Origin: RBG-16-66-20 sp036262835
GTDB lineage: Bacteria > Pseudomonadota > Gammaproteobacteria > Burkholderiales > SG8-39
Direction of reading: 5' to 3'
DNA: 64,000 bases
NCBI GenBank assembly: GCA_036262835.1
Contig: DATAID010000070.1
Coordinates: 15,379-79,378 of the forward strand
Below, piece by piece: positions 30,358 to 37,933 of the stretch. Below the pieces are notes generated by a model. That model was not told the DNA's origin. It saw only the letters and a list, made by a program, of their open reading frames with translations, and did no database searches. The translations under genes and the position numbers were made by a program. Every line of letters starts with the position of its first letter. The stretch's first letter is position 1.

Positions 30358-31704
30358 TCAGGCGGCTTTCGCCGCGCGCAGCTTCTGCCGGACGAGGCCG
30401 ATGTGGGTGCGCAGCCGATAGAGCTCGTCGGTGTAGGCGAGCGGCACCATGATGCCCTCGGCGCGGGCCTCGAGCTTCTCCAGCTGGCCGAGCAGCTCCT
30501 CGGGCGGCGTCGACTTTTCCGCGAGGTCGTTCTCGATCTGGCGCAGGTTGCGGTACCAGCGGAAGATGCGCGAGCGGATGCGGAAGTTGTAGAGCGGCGG
30601 CAGGATGCGCGCGAGCGGGATCAGCACCGCCACGATCGAGAAGAGCGCCACCCACATGCGGTCGACCAGGTTGGCGAGCCAGAACGGCAGGTAGCGCTGC
30701 AGCAGCGGCGGGCCCGTGCGGTAGTAGCGCTCAGCGTCGCGCGCGAGCGGAAACTCGGTGTTGAGCGGGGTGGGGAATTTGCCGGGCGGCGAGACCCAGC
30801 TCCCCTGGCTGTGGATACGGCTCGCGGCCTGGACGAAGAGCTGGACGAGCGCCGGATGCAGATCCTCGCGCGCCACCAGCTGGGCGGTCGAGGCGACGAG
30901 CTGGATGTCGCGCGGCGGCACGTTGCGCGAGAGATCGACCACGCCGCGCGCCACCGTCACGGGAGAGAGGAAGGCGTAGCGGCGCGAATAGGCCTCGGCC
31001 TGCTTGAACTCGAACAGGCGCACGTTCGGCGTCTGGATGAGCATCTGCACGAGCGGCGACTCGGGCGCCGAGACCATGGCGAGCGCATCGAGCTCGTTGT
31101 TGAGCAGCGCGATCACCGCCGGCACGAGATCGAGGTTCTTGCGCTGGATATCGTCCCGGTTCATGAGGTTCGCCGCGAGGAGGCGGCTCACGACGCCCGG
31201 GATGCCGCTGCCGCGCGGGCCGACGTTCACGTTCATGCCGCGAAAGTCGGCGATCTCGGAAAGTACCCGCTCGGGCGCCTTTTTCGCGACGTCGGCGCGA
31301 TAGAAGAGCCATACCGGCTCGAAGAACATGCTGCCCAGGGACATGAGCGGCAACGACTCGTCCGGCGCCGGCTGCCGGCCGATCTCGGTCGAGCCGCCCT
31401 GGACGAACGCGATTTGCACGTCCTCCTTCGGGTCGCGCAGCAGGCGCAGGTTCTCGCGCGAGCCGTTGGTCTGGCGCACGATCACCTCGATGCCGTAGCG
31501 CTTGAGCTCCTCGCGGTAGCGTCCGCCGAAGGTCGAGTAGGCGCCCTGCTCGGAGCCGGTCGCGAGCACCACGCGCTTGGGCGGCGTGGGCTTGAGGAAG
31601 AAATAGGCGCCGACCAGCAGGGCGATCGTCAGGAGGATGAAAGGTCCCGCCGTGGCGGTGAGCTCGCGGGCCGAGATGAGCGTGTCGCGGATGGTGCGGC
31701 GCAT
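30358..31704 (-). CDS. TAXI-family TRAP solute receptor, membrane-anchored
   Basis: About 448 residues. It has an N-terminal TM anchor (about 19-38, 'PFILLTIALLVGAYFFL'), a TAXI substrate-binding domain ('LATGSEQGAYSTFGGRYREE', 'VNVGPRGSGIPGVVSRLL') and a second TM helix near 345-370 ('MWVALFSIVAVLIPLARILPP'). A cytosolic coiled region over about 385-448 follows. Free TAXI receptors are normally soluble, so this tethered form with a cytosolic tail is a distinct subgroup. No TRAP permease adjoins it. The ATG at 31704 is preferred over the TTG at 31713 because TATAGT lies 8 nt before it. Confidence 0.85.
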   Translation of the reverse strand: MRRTIRDTLISARELTATAGPFILLTIALLVGAYFFLKPTPPKRVVLATGSEQGAYSTFGGRYREELKRYGIEVIVRQTNGSRENLRLLRDPKEDVQIAFVQGGSTEIGRQPAPDESLPLMSLGSMFFEPVWLFYRADVAKKAPERVLSEIADFRGMNVNVGPRGSGIPGVVSRLLAANLMNRDDIQRKNLDLVPAVIALLNNELDALAMVSAPESPLVQMLIQTPNVRLFEFKQAEAYSRRYAFLSPVTVARGVVDLSRNVPPRDIQLVASTAQLVAREDLHPALVQLFVQAASRIHSQGSWVSPPGKFPTPLNTEFPLARDAERYYRTGPPLLQRYLPFWLANLVDRMWVALFSIVAVLIPLARILPPLYNFRIRSRIFRWYRNLRQIENDLAEKSTPPEELLGQLEKLEARAEGIMVPLAYTDELYRLRTHIGLVRQKLRAAKAA

Positions 31705-31794
31705 CGCCGGCAACTATAACGCGCGAGTGGAACGGCGATTGCGCCCTTCACGAAAGCGGGTCTAAGCTTCTCCGCTCAAGGAGGAGCTAACCCC

Positions 31795-33060
31795 ATGAAA
31801 CGCACCCTGATTGCCCTGGCGCTGGCCGGCTTCGGCTGCGGCATGCTGACCGCCACGGCGCAGCAGAAGGACGCCGCCAAGCCCGCCCCGAAGGCCGCCG
31901 CCCCGGCGCCGAAAGCCGAAGCGAAGAAGGAAGAGGAGCCGTTTTGGGCGGTCGGGCGCCCAAAAGGCGACGCGACTGCGAAGATGGCGCCCGTGCCGGC
32001 GCTGCCGATCGCCACCGCGGCCGACCAGCTGCCGGTGAAAAAGATCAAGCTGCCGCCGGGCTTCAAGGTCGAGGTCTACCAGGCGGGCGTGCTGGACGCG
32101 CGCGGCATGCGCGAGGGCGACAAGGGCACGGTCTTCGTCTCCTCGCTCTTCGTCGCGGGCAAGATCTACGCGATCACGAACAAGGGCGGCAAGCGCGAGC
32201 TGAAGACGATCGCCGAGAAGCTCTTCCTGCCGAACGGGATCGAGTTCTACAAGGGCGCGCTCTACGTCGCCACGCCGAAGGACATCACCCGCTACGACGG
32301 CATCGAGGACAAGCTCGACAGCCCGCCCAAGCCGGTCATGGTTTACGACAAGCTGCCCGGCGAAGTGCCGCACGGCTGGAAGTTCATCAAGATGGGGCCT
32401 GACCACAAGCTCTACGTGCCGATCGGCGCGCCGTGCAACATCTGCGAGCCCGACGTGAGCAAGGGCTTCACCACCATCATCCGCATGAACCCGGACGGCT
32501 CGGGCGTGGAGACGGTGCTGAAGGGCATGCGCAACACCGTCGGCTTCGACTGGCACCCGAAGACGAAGGAGCTCTGGTTCGGCGACAACCAGCGCGACTG
32601 GCTCGCCGAGGACATGCCGCTCGACGAGGTCAACCGCGTGACCAAGACCGGGCAGGACTTCGGCTTCCCCTACTGCCACTCCGGGATCATGGCCGATCCC
32701 CAGTTCGGCTGGGGCAAGGACTGCAAGACCTCGGTCAAGCCCGTGCTCACGATCGGGCCGCACGCGGCGCCGCTCGGCATGCGCTTCTACAGCGGCAAGA
32801 TGTTCCCGAAGAAGTACCAGAACGCGATCTTCCTCACGCGCCACGGGCCCTGGAACAAGACCCAGAAATACGCGGCCGACGTGGTGGCGATCCTGATCGA
32901 CGCCAAGGGCAACGCGAAGATGGAGCCGTTCATGACCGGGCTGGTGGAGAACAACAGCTACCTCGGGCGGCCGGCCGACGTGCTCGTGCTGAAGGACGGA
33001 TCGATGCTGGTATCGGATGACCACAACGGGGCGATCTATCGCATCACGTACGGAAAGTGA
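31795..33060 (+). CDS. Sorbosone dehydrogenase-like PQQ beta-propeller
   Basis: A 421-residue exported protein. A signal peptide (about 1-22) leads into an Ala/Lys/Pro-rich linker (about 25-50). A six-bladed propeller follows, of the soluble PQQ sugar dehydrogenase/L-sorbosone dehydrogenase type ('KLPPGFKVEVYQAG', 'FLPNGIEFYKGALYVATP', 'GFDWHPKTKELWFGDNQRDW', 'SDDHNGAIYRITYG'). It probably oxidises an aldose, aldehyde or alcohol in the periplasm and passes electrons to the cytochrome c encoded immediately downstream (1-nt gap). GGAGG lies about 10 nt before the ATG. PQQ binding is inferred from family only. Confidence 0.85.
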   Translation: MKRTLIALALAGFGCGMLTATAQQKDAAKPAPKAAAPAPKAEAKKEEEPFWAVGRPKGDATAKMAPVPALPIATAADQLPVKKIKLPPGFKVEVYQAGVLDARGMREGDKGTVFVSSLFVAGKIYAITNKGGKRELKTIAEKLFLPNGIEFYKGALYVATPKDITRYDGIEDKLDSPPKPVMVYDKLPGEVPHGWKFIKMGPDHKLYVPIGAPCNICEPDVSKGFTTIIRMNPDGSGVETVLKGMRNTVGFDWHPKTKELWFGDNQRDWLAEDMPLDEVNRVTKTGQDFGFPYCHSGIMADPQFGWGKDCKTSVKPVLTIGPHAAPLGMRFYSGKMFPKKYQNAIFLTRHGPWNKTQKYAADVVAILIDAKGNAKMEPFMTGLVENNSYLGRPADVLVLKDGSMLVSDDHNGAIYRITYGK

Positions 33061-33061
33061 C

Positions 33062-33637
33062 TTGAGGGTTCTGTTTTGCGCCGTTGTTTTTCTTTTCTCT
33101 TCAGAAAGTTTTTCTGCAGAAAAAGACAGCAAGGCAGAACCCTGCTTCACCTGCCACGGTAACTCCGGCACGTCGCAAACGGCGCTGACCCCGTCGCTCG
33201 GCGGCCAGCCGTCGTTCTTCGTCATCGCGCAGCTCTTTCTCTTTCGCGAGGCGCGCCGCAACAAGTCGGGCACGCCGATGGACGCGATGGCGAAGCCGCT
33301 CAAAGACGACGACCTGCGCTCGCTCGCCGCGCTCTTTTCGAAGCAGCCGCCGCCCCAGCCGCCGGCCCGGGGGCGCGACGAGGCGAAGTACGCGCGCGGC
33401 AAGGCGCTCCTCGCCAAGCGCAATTGCGCCGTCTGCCATAACCCGGATTTTTCGGGACGCGACCAGATGCCGCGCCTCGCGGCCCAGCGCGAGGATTACC
33501 TCCTCAAGGCCATGCGCGACTACCAGAAGGGCGAGCGCATCGGCTACGGCAGCGCCACCATGCCCGAGGAGCTCGCGGGTCTTGGCGACGCCGACCTTGT
33601 CGACATCGCGCACTACTTGGCCCACGGCGCGCGCTGA
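33062..33637 (+). CDS. Diheme cytochrome c (c4-like)
   Basis: A 191-residue exported cytochrome with two CxxCH heme sites: 'CFTCH' (about 31-35) and 'CAVCH' (about 124-128). Axial Met candidates are in 'GTPMDAMAKPL' and 'SATMPEELAG'. A signal peptide (RVLFCAVVFLFSSESFSA) is encoded from the TTG at 33062, 1 nt after the dehydrogenase stop, so expression is probably coupled. Upstream in-frame starts would lie inside the dehydrogenase and give no signal peptide. It is the natural electron acceptor of the preceding dehydrogenase. Confidence 0.87.
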   Translation: MRVLFCAVVFLFSSESFSAEKDSKAEPCFTCHGNSGTSQTALTPSLGGQPSFFVIAQLFLFREARRNKSGTPMDAMAKPLKDDDLRSLAALFSKQPPPQPPARGRDEAKYARGKALLAKRNCAVCHNPDFSGRDQMPRLAAQREDYLLKAMRDYQKGERIGYGSATMPEELAGLGDADLVDIAHYLAHGAR

Positions 33638-33807
33638 CCCTGTAGTGCCAAACACTTAAGGTCGCCCGGGGGCGACGAACCGTCCTGCGCGCCACGCGAT
33701 GGGCGCGCGCCGCTGTCTCGGCATCTTTCTCTTTTGCAAGGAAGTCCTCGCCGCAGGCACGCATCCTGCGGAGAGGTCTGCGTTAGTCAACTTCCGGAGG
33801 AATTGAA

Positions 33808-34296
33808 ATGAAAGTCGTAATGAAAGCTGTCATCGCCTTCTCGACACTGGCGCTCGCCACCGCTGGCGCCTTCGCGCAGACCTCGACGGACAAGGACAAG
33901 ACGCCCTCCACCTCGGGCTCGAGCTCCTCGTCTTCGAGCACTGGCGTGAACCCGAAGTCCGGCCCGAGCCCCAACCCCAAGCAGGCGGGTGGAACGCAAG
34001 GCCCGGCGACCTCGTCGCCGTCGGCGTCGTCCTCGTCGTCCGACACGTCCAACAGCTCGACCAGCAGCACCGCGGCCGCCCCGTCGGCCTCGAGCAGCTC
34101 GAGCGGCGGCGCGAGCGTGACGCTCAAGTCGCTTGATACGAACAAGGACGGCTCTGTGAGCAAGTCGGAAGCCGAGGCGGCGCCCGATGTCGCCAAGGAG
34201 TTCAGCAAGCTCGACAAGAACCACGACGGCAAGCTCGACGAGACGGAGTTCTCGAAGCACAGCTCGTCTTCCTCGATGTCGTCCTCGAAGAAGTAA
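33808..34296 (+). CDS. Exported Ser-rich EF-hand protein
   Basis: A 162-residue protein. A signal peptide (MKVVMKAVIAFSTLALATAGAFA) is followed by an about 80-residue low-complexity Ser/Thr/Pro/Gly region. Two EF-hand loops follow, 'DTNKDGSVSKSE' (about 110-121) and 'DKNHDGKLDETE' (about 133-144), then a Ser/Lys tail. It is probably a periplasmic or secreted Ca2+-binding protein. GGAGG lies 8 nt before the ATG. The 170-nt upstream gap holds two GC-rich inverted repeats (about 33661-33680 and 33695-33715), whose role is unclear. Confidence 0.82.
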   Translation: MKVVMKAVIAFSTLALATAGAFAQTSTDKDKTPSTSGSSSSSSSTGVNPKSGPSPNPKQAGGTQGPATSSPSASSSSSDTSNSSTSSTAAAPSASSSSSGGASVTLKSLDTNKDGSVSKSEAEAAPDVAKEFSKLDKNHDGKLDETEFSKHSSSSSMSSSKK

Positions 34297-34305
34297 CGCA
34301 ACCGC

Positions 34306-34337
34306 TAGAATCCGGGTGGTCCTCGGACCGCCCGGAT
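34306..34337 (+). promoter_or_regulatory. arfB: arfB -10 box and start-codon hairpin
   Basis: A 13-bp stem (one G-U pair) joins 34310-34322 and 34325-34337 with only TC between. The 3' arm includes the A and T of the arfB ATG. A TAGAAT -10-like box (34306-34311) overlaps the 5' edge. Transcripts reading through from the EF-hand gene would hide the start codon; a transcript starting near 34318 would lose the 5' arm. No Shine-Dalgarno is visible. Confidence 0.5.
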
Positions 34338-34740
34338 GCAGTACCCCATCCCAGAGCACGAAATCGAGATCACCGCGGTCCGCTCGGCGGGCGCCGGCGG
34401 CCAGAACGTCAACAAGGTCTCGAGCGCGATCCACCTGAGGTTCGACGTCGCGGCCTCCTCGCTTCCCGAGGCGGTCAAGGCCCGTCTGCTCGCGCGCAGC
34501 GACAGCCGCCTCACGAAAGACGGGGTGATCGTCATCAAGGCGCAGCAGCATCGCAGCCAGGACATGAACCGGGCCGAGGCCTTGCGCCGGCTCCACGAGA
34601 TGGTGGGGGAGGCCGCGAGGGCGCCCAAGCCGAGGCGGGCGACCCGTCCCACGAAAGCGTCAAAGAAACGGCGGCTGGAGGCGAAACTCCGCCACGGGCG
34701 GATCAAGCAACTGCGGAAAGCCGTCCGGGAGGACGGCTAG
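34336..34740 (+). CDS. arfB: Alternative ribosome-rescue factor ArfB (YaeJ)
   Basis: A 134-residue peptidyl-tRNA hydrolase that frees ribosomes stalled at mRNA ends. The catalytic 'GAGGQNVNK' is at about 18-26. The basic C-terminal tail ('RRATRPTKASKKRRLEAKL' region, about 97-115) inserts into the empty mRNA channel, as in E. coli ArfB. It lacks the stop-codon-reading domain of release factors, so it is not RF1/RF2. Only this ATG is available: the frame is closed by TAG at 34306. The start codon lies in a strong hairpin. Confidence 0.94.
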   Translation: MQYPIPEHEIEITAVRSAGAGGQNVNKVSSAIHLRFDVAASSLPEAVKARLLARSDSRLTKDGVIVIKAQQHRSQDMNRAEALRRLHEMVGEAARAPKPRRATRPTKASKKRRLEAKLRHGRIKQLRKAVREDG

Positions 34741-34749
34741 GCCAACCCC

Positions 34750-35070
34750 TTAGAGGTCGTCCCGGCGGGACGGAATCGAGATTCCAGCCGGAATGTCCTC
34801 GCGCGGGGTCGAAGCCACGTGCGCGTCGACCGGCTGCGGCGGCGTCGAGCCCTTTTTGGGCCGGCCCGGGCGGTAGAACACCTGGAACGGCTTGAGCGGC
34901 GGCACCACGGGCGGCTTCTCGAGGTAGCGGCAGTCGGATTCGGTGGGCATGCTCGCCGTGGCGCCGATGCGACGGCCGCCGACGAAAACCGTGTAGCGAA
35001 GCATGTGCGCGGAGCCCGGGATCGGACGGGCGACGATTTCGTACTTACCGATCATGAAGCGCTGGAGCAT
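34750..35070 (-). CDS. Conserved-looking hypothetical protein, 106 aa
   Basis: A 106-residue protein whose first half reads as beta-strands ('GKYEIVARPIPGSAHMLRYT', then 'VFVGGRRIGATASMPTES') and whose second half is Pro/Arg-rich and probably disordered. There is no signal peptide, TM segment or cysteine pair. I do not recognise a named family. It lies between arfB (convergent) and the GST gene on its own strand with 56 nt upstream. The function is unknown. Confidence 0.6.
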   Translation of the reverse strand: MLQRFMIGKYEIVARPIPGSAHMLRYTVFVGGRRIGATASMPTESDCRYLEKPPVVPPLKPFQVFYRPGRPKKGSTPPQPVDAHVASTPREDIPAGISIPSRRDDL

Positions 35071-35126
35071 AGAGGAGCATTATCTCACGAAAACATTCCC
35101 CAGAGCCCTGTTTTTCAATATTTATT

Positions 35127-35849
35127 TCACTTGAGGTCGAGCTCGGGGTAGTGCCGGAAAATGCCCTGCTGGTTGAAGGGCAGGCGCCGGTCCGAGGCAA
35201 GGTAGCGGGCGATTCCCGGGCGCTCGGCGACCCGGTCATGCAGGGCTGCCAGACGGGGATATTCCTTTTCCAGACCGCGCATTGCCCTCGGAAAGGCGTA
35301 GCGCATCCCCTGCACCATCTGGAAGAGGGAGAGGTCGGCGTAGCAGGCGCGGCGCCCGAGCAGGTAGCCTCCCCGGGGCAAAAGACCCTCGAAGTAATTC
35401 AGGTATTTGGGCGCCCGATTGGCCAGGAAGTCCGCCGCCCGGCGCTTCGATTCGGCCTTCTGTTCCTCGTAGTAAAGCCCCGATCCGATCGGATGGTGGA
35501 CATCGTGCGCCTCGCCGAGCCAGTCGGCGATCGTCAGCTGCGCCTGATGCACTTGGAGGCGGCCAGCCTCGCTTGAAGGGGCAAGGCGCAGGCGCGGTCC
35601 GAGGTAAAGCAGGATGTTGGCCGTTTGCGCGATCAGCCGCCGGCCCGAGACGAGAAAAGGCGGCGCAAACGGGGGATTCTTCTTCTGCCCGAGCAGCCGC
35701 TCCATCTCGGCCATGCCGCCCGGGTGGCGCGCCACGTCTTCGTAAGGGGCGCCCGCATCCTCGAGCGCGAGCCGCACGAACTCGCCCCGGCCCTGGATGC
35801 CGGGCCAGTAATAAAGAAGGTAGCGGGCCCGCGTTTTTCCGAGGCTCAG
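35127..35849 (-). CDS. Glutathione S-transferase with no standard start codon
   Basis: About 240 residues. It has an N-terminal thioredoxin-fold domain ('RYLLYYWPGIQGRGEFVRLA', with the catalytic-type Tyr in the first strand; 'LIAQTANILLYLGPRL' binds the glutathione gamma-Glu) and an all-helical C-terminal domain. The layout is like sigma/mu-type GSTs. Sequence immediately before 'RYLLYYW' offers no ATG, GTG or TTG. The nearest candidate is CTG at 35849, overlapping the TGA of the DUF1134 gene (CTGA). No other start lies in frame back to 36116. A CTG or ACG start, coupled to the upstream gene, is therefore inferred. Confidence 0.75.
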   Translation of the reverse strand: MSLGKTRARYLLYYWPGIQGRGEFVRLALEDAGAPYEDVARHPGGMAEMERLLGQKKNPPFAPPFLVSGRRLIAQTANILLYLGPRLRLAPSSEAGRLQVHQAQLTIADWLGEAHDVHHPIGSGLYYEEQKAESKRRAADFLANRAPKYLNYFEGLLPRGGYLLGRRACYADLSLFQMVQGMRYAFPRAMRGLEKEYPRLAALHDRVAERPGIARYLASDRRLPFNQQGIFRHYPELDLK

Positions 35850-36415
35850 AAGGGGTTGTAGGTCTTCTTCGGCGTGTAGTGCATGTAGCCGACGCTCGCC
35901 CCGGCGCGCAGGCCGACGCCGAGGCGGATCGGCGCGAGCACGATGCCGTTCCTCTGCTGGTAGTTCATGCCGACGCCGCCCACGAAGTAGAGGCTTCCGT
36001 CCACGCCGGGGAAGCGCTGGAACATCGCGCTCGGCTTGGGCAGGTGATAGACGAGGATGAAGACCTTGGAGAGGTTCGCGCCCGCGTCGAAGCCGATCGA
36101 GGGGCCCGTCCACCACACGTGGCGCGAGCCCATGCTCTTGGTGACGAGCTCGCCGTCGCCGTAGCGCAGGCCGACGGTAAGCGCCGCGGCGCCCTCGTTG
36201 CCCTTGATGTAGCCGTTCGGCCGGCCGTGGTCGGCGAAGGCCTTCTCGATCACCTTGGCGAGGCCCTCGGTGTTCTTGCCGAAGAAGCCCTCGGCGTCCC
36301 GAAGGACCGAATCCTTGTCGTAGGTGCCGCTTTCGTTCTGCTTTTTATCTTCCGCGTAGCTGAACGAAAACAGGCCGAGCGCGAGAACGAAAATCAGCAG
36401 CAGGCGCGTTTTCAT
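35846..36415 (-). CDS. DUF1134 exported protein
   Basis: A 189-residue protein with a signal peptide (about 1-21) and the DUF1134 domain: 'AEGFFGKNTEGLAKVIEKAF', 'GRPNGYIKGNEGAAALTVGL', 'VWWTGPSIGFDAGAN' and the terminal 'GYMHYTPKKTYNPF'. It is a predicted periplasmic beta-rich protein related in pattern to SYLF/YSC84-like lipid-binding folds; the family is uncharacterised. The end 'TYNPF' is the normal family C-terminus, so the overlap with the GST frame is not a truncation. Confidence 0.87.
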   Translation of the reverse strand: MKTRLLLIFVLALGLFSFSYAEDKKQNESGTYDKDSVLRDAEGFFGKNTEGLAKVIEKAFADHGRPNGYIKGNEGAAALTVGLRYGDGELVTKSMGSRHVWWTGPSIGFDAGANLSKVFILVYHLPKPSAMFQRFPGVDGSLYFVGGVGMNYQQRNGIVLAPIRLGVGLRAGASVGYMHYTPKKTYNPF

Positions 36416-36430
36416 GGCGCCACTTTACAC

Positions 36431-36787
36431 CTATCCCAGCCAGGCGAGGGCGGCGCCGACGTCGCGGAAATTCTTCACGTTGAGCCCGCGGTTCTCGGCC
36501 ACCATGTCGATCATGTCGTTCGCCTCGAAGAAGCCGGGCGTGTGGTGAACGAGCGCGATGCGGTGCTCGGGCGTGAGGCCGAGCGAGGGCAGGCGCTCGA
36601 CCAGCATGAACTGGCCGGTGCCGCTGAGCGGCACTTTCTGCGAGAGCTCGATCAGGATGCGCTTGAGGCCGAGGCGGCGGGCCTCGGTCATAATCGCCTC
36701 GCAGACCTGGAAGGGCGGGCGCGTCGTGTCGCGACCCCACACCTTGGCGTGCAGCAGGTCGGCCTTGGGCTCGAGAGTGAATTGCAT
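36431..36787 (-). CDS. STAS/SpoIIAA-like small protein
   Basis: A 118-residue soluble protein with alternating strands and helices ('EAIMTEARRLGLKRILIELS', 'MDMVAENRG'-type helices) consistent with a STAS/SpoIIAA-like fold. There is no signal peptide. The ATG at 36787 (MQFTLEPKAD) begins the folded domain; the much longer open frame upstream is antisense shadow of the EamA and epoxide hydrolase genes. It is divergent from the epoxide hydrolase across 48 nt. The biological role is unknown. Confidence 0.7.
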   Translation of the reverse strand: MQFTLEPKADLLHAKVWGRDTTRPPFQVCEAIMTEARRLGLKRILIELSQKVPLSGTGQFMLVERLPSLGLTPEHRIALVHHTPGFFEANDMIDMVAENRGLNVKNFRDVGAALAWLG

Positions 36788-36835
36788 GGGCAAAAAAACG
36801 CGCGATGCTAGCACGGATACTTTAGGGTTAAAACG

Positions 36836-37933
36836 ATGAAGCCCGAATCTTTTCGCCTCGCTGTGCCGGATTCCTCGCTCGCCGAGCTGCGCGAGCGTTT
36901 GAAACATGCGCGCTGGCCCGACGAGCCGCCGCTCGAGCCGTGGTCGACCGGCACGAGCCTCGCGTACATGAAGGAGCTCGCCGCGTACTGGCGGGAGCGC
37001 TTCGACTGGCGCGCGTGGGAAGCGAGGCTGAACGCGTTCCCGCAGTACAAGGCGAAGGTTTCCGGCATCGATCTGCACTTCATCCACCTGCCGTCGAAGA
37101 AGAAGAACGCGCTGCCGTTGCTTTTGTCTCACGGCTGGCCGGGCTCGCTCTTCGAGTTCCACAAGCTCCTGCCGATGCTCGCCGAGGAGTTCACGGTGGT
37201 CGCGCCCTCGCTGCCGGGCTACGGGCTCTCGTTCGCGCCCGGGCAGCGGCGCTTCGGCGCCGAGGACATGGCCGACTGCTTCGCCGAGCTGATGAGCCTG
37301 CTCGGCTACGAGCGCTTCGGCGCGCAGGGCGGCGACTGGGGTGCTTCGATCAGCTCGCTGCTCGCGGTGAGGCACGCGCAACGCCTCATGGGCATTCATT
37401 TGAATTTGCTGATGGTGCGGCGGGAGCCGAAACTCGTCGATGACCCGGTCTATCTGCAGCAGTTGAACCACTTCCTGAAAGAAGAGGCAGGCTACCAGGC
37501 CATTCAAGGGACGAAGCCTCAGACGCTCGCGTACGGGCTTTCGGACTCGCCTGTCGGGCTCCTCGCCTGGATCGCCGAGAAGTTCCGCACCTGGAGCGAT
37601 TGCGGCGGTGTGATCGAAAACGCGATCAGCCGCGACGAGCTGCTCGCCAACGTGTCGCTCTACTGGTTCACCGGCGCGATCGGCTCGTCCTTCTGGCCGT
37701 ACTACGCGCGGCTGCACGGCGGCTGGCCGATTCCCGAGGGCTCGGTGAAGGTGCCGACCGGCTACGCCCAGTTCCCGAAGGAGATCCTCACGCCGCCGCG
37801 CGCGCTCGCCGCGAAGACCTATACCGACATCCGCCGCTGGAGCGTGATGCCCAAAGGCGGGCACTTCGCCGCCCTGGAGCAGCCTGAGGCGCTCGCCCGC
37901 GAAGTGAAGGCGTTCTTCAGCGAAATAGCGTAA
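36836..37933 (+). CDS. Epoxide hydrolase (EHN/microsomal type)
   Basis: A 365-residue alpha/beta hydrolase. The EHN N-terminal lid (about 1-95, 'LRERLKHARWPDEP', 'WRAWEARLNAFPQYKA') precedes the core. 'LLLSHGWPGSLFEF' supplies the HGWP oxyanion motif (about 100-103) and 'GAQGGDWGASISS' the nucleophile Asp (about 165). Lid tyrosines are likely in the 'YWFTGAIGSSFWPYY' region. The catalytic His is in 'KGGHFAALEQPE' (about 342). It opens epoxides to diols through an aspartyl ester. Its last 17 nt overlap the convergent transporter gene. Confidence 0.9.
   Translation: MKPESFRLAVPDSSLAELRERLKHARWPDEPPLEPWSTGTSLAYMKELAAYWRERFDWRAWEARLNAFPQYKAKVSGIDLHFIHLPSKKKNALPLLLSHGWPGSLFEFHKLLPMLAEEFTVVAPSLPGYGLSFAPGQRRFGAEDMADCFAELMSLLGYERFGAQGGDWGASISSLLAVRHAQRLMGIHLNLLMVRREPKLVDDPVYLQQLNHFLKEEAGYQAIQGTKPQTLAYGLSDSPVGLLAWIAEKFRTWSDCGGVIENAISRDELLANVSLYWFTGAIGSSFWPYYARLHGGWPIPEGSVKVPTGYAQFPKEILTPPRALAAKTYTDIRRWSVMPKGGHFAALEQPEALAREVKAFFSEIA

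Noticed and set aside
33661..33715. Intrinsic terminator after the cytochrome c gene
   Set aside because: Two GC-rich inverted repeats are present, but neither is followed by a T-run, so a terminator call is not justified.
35846..36415. Classification as a SYLF/YSC84 lipid-binding protein
   Set aside because: The segment order and the terminal TYNPF fit DUF1134 better; only a general pattern is shared with SYLF proteins.
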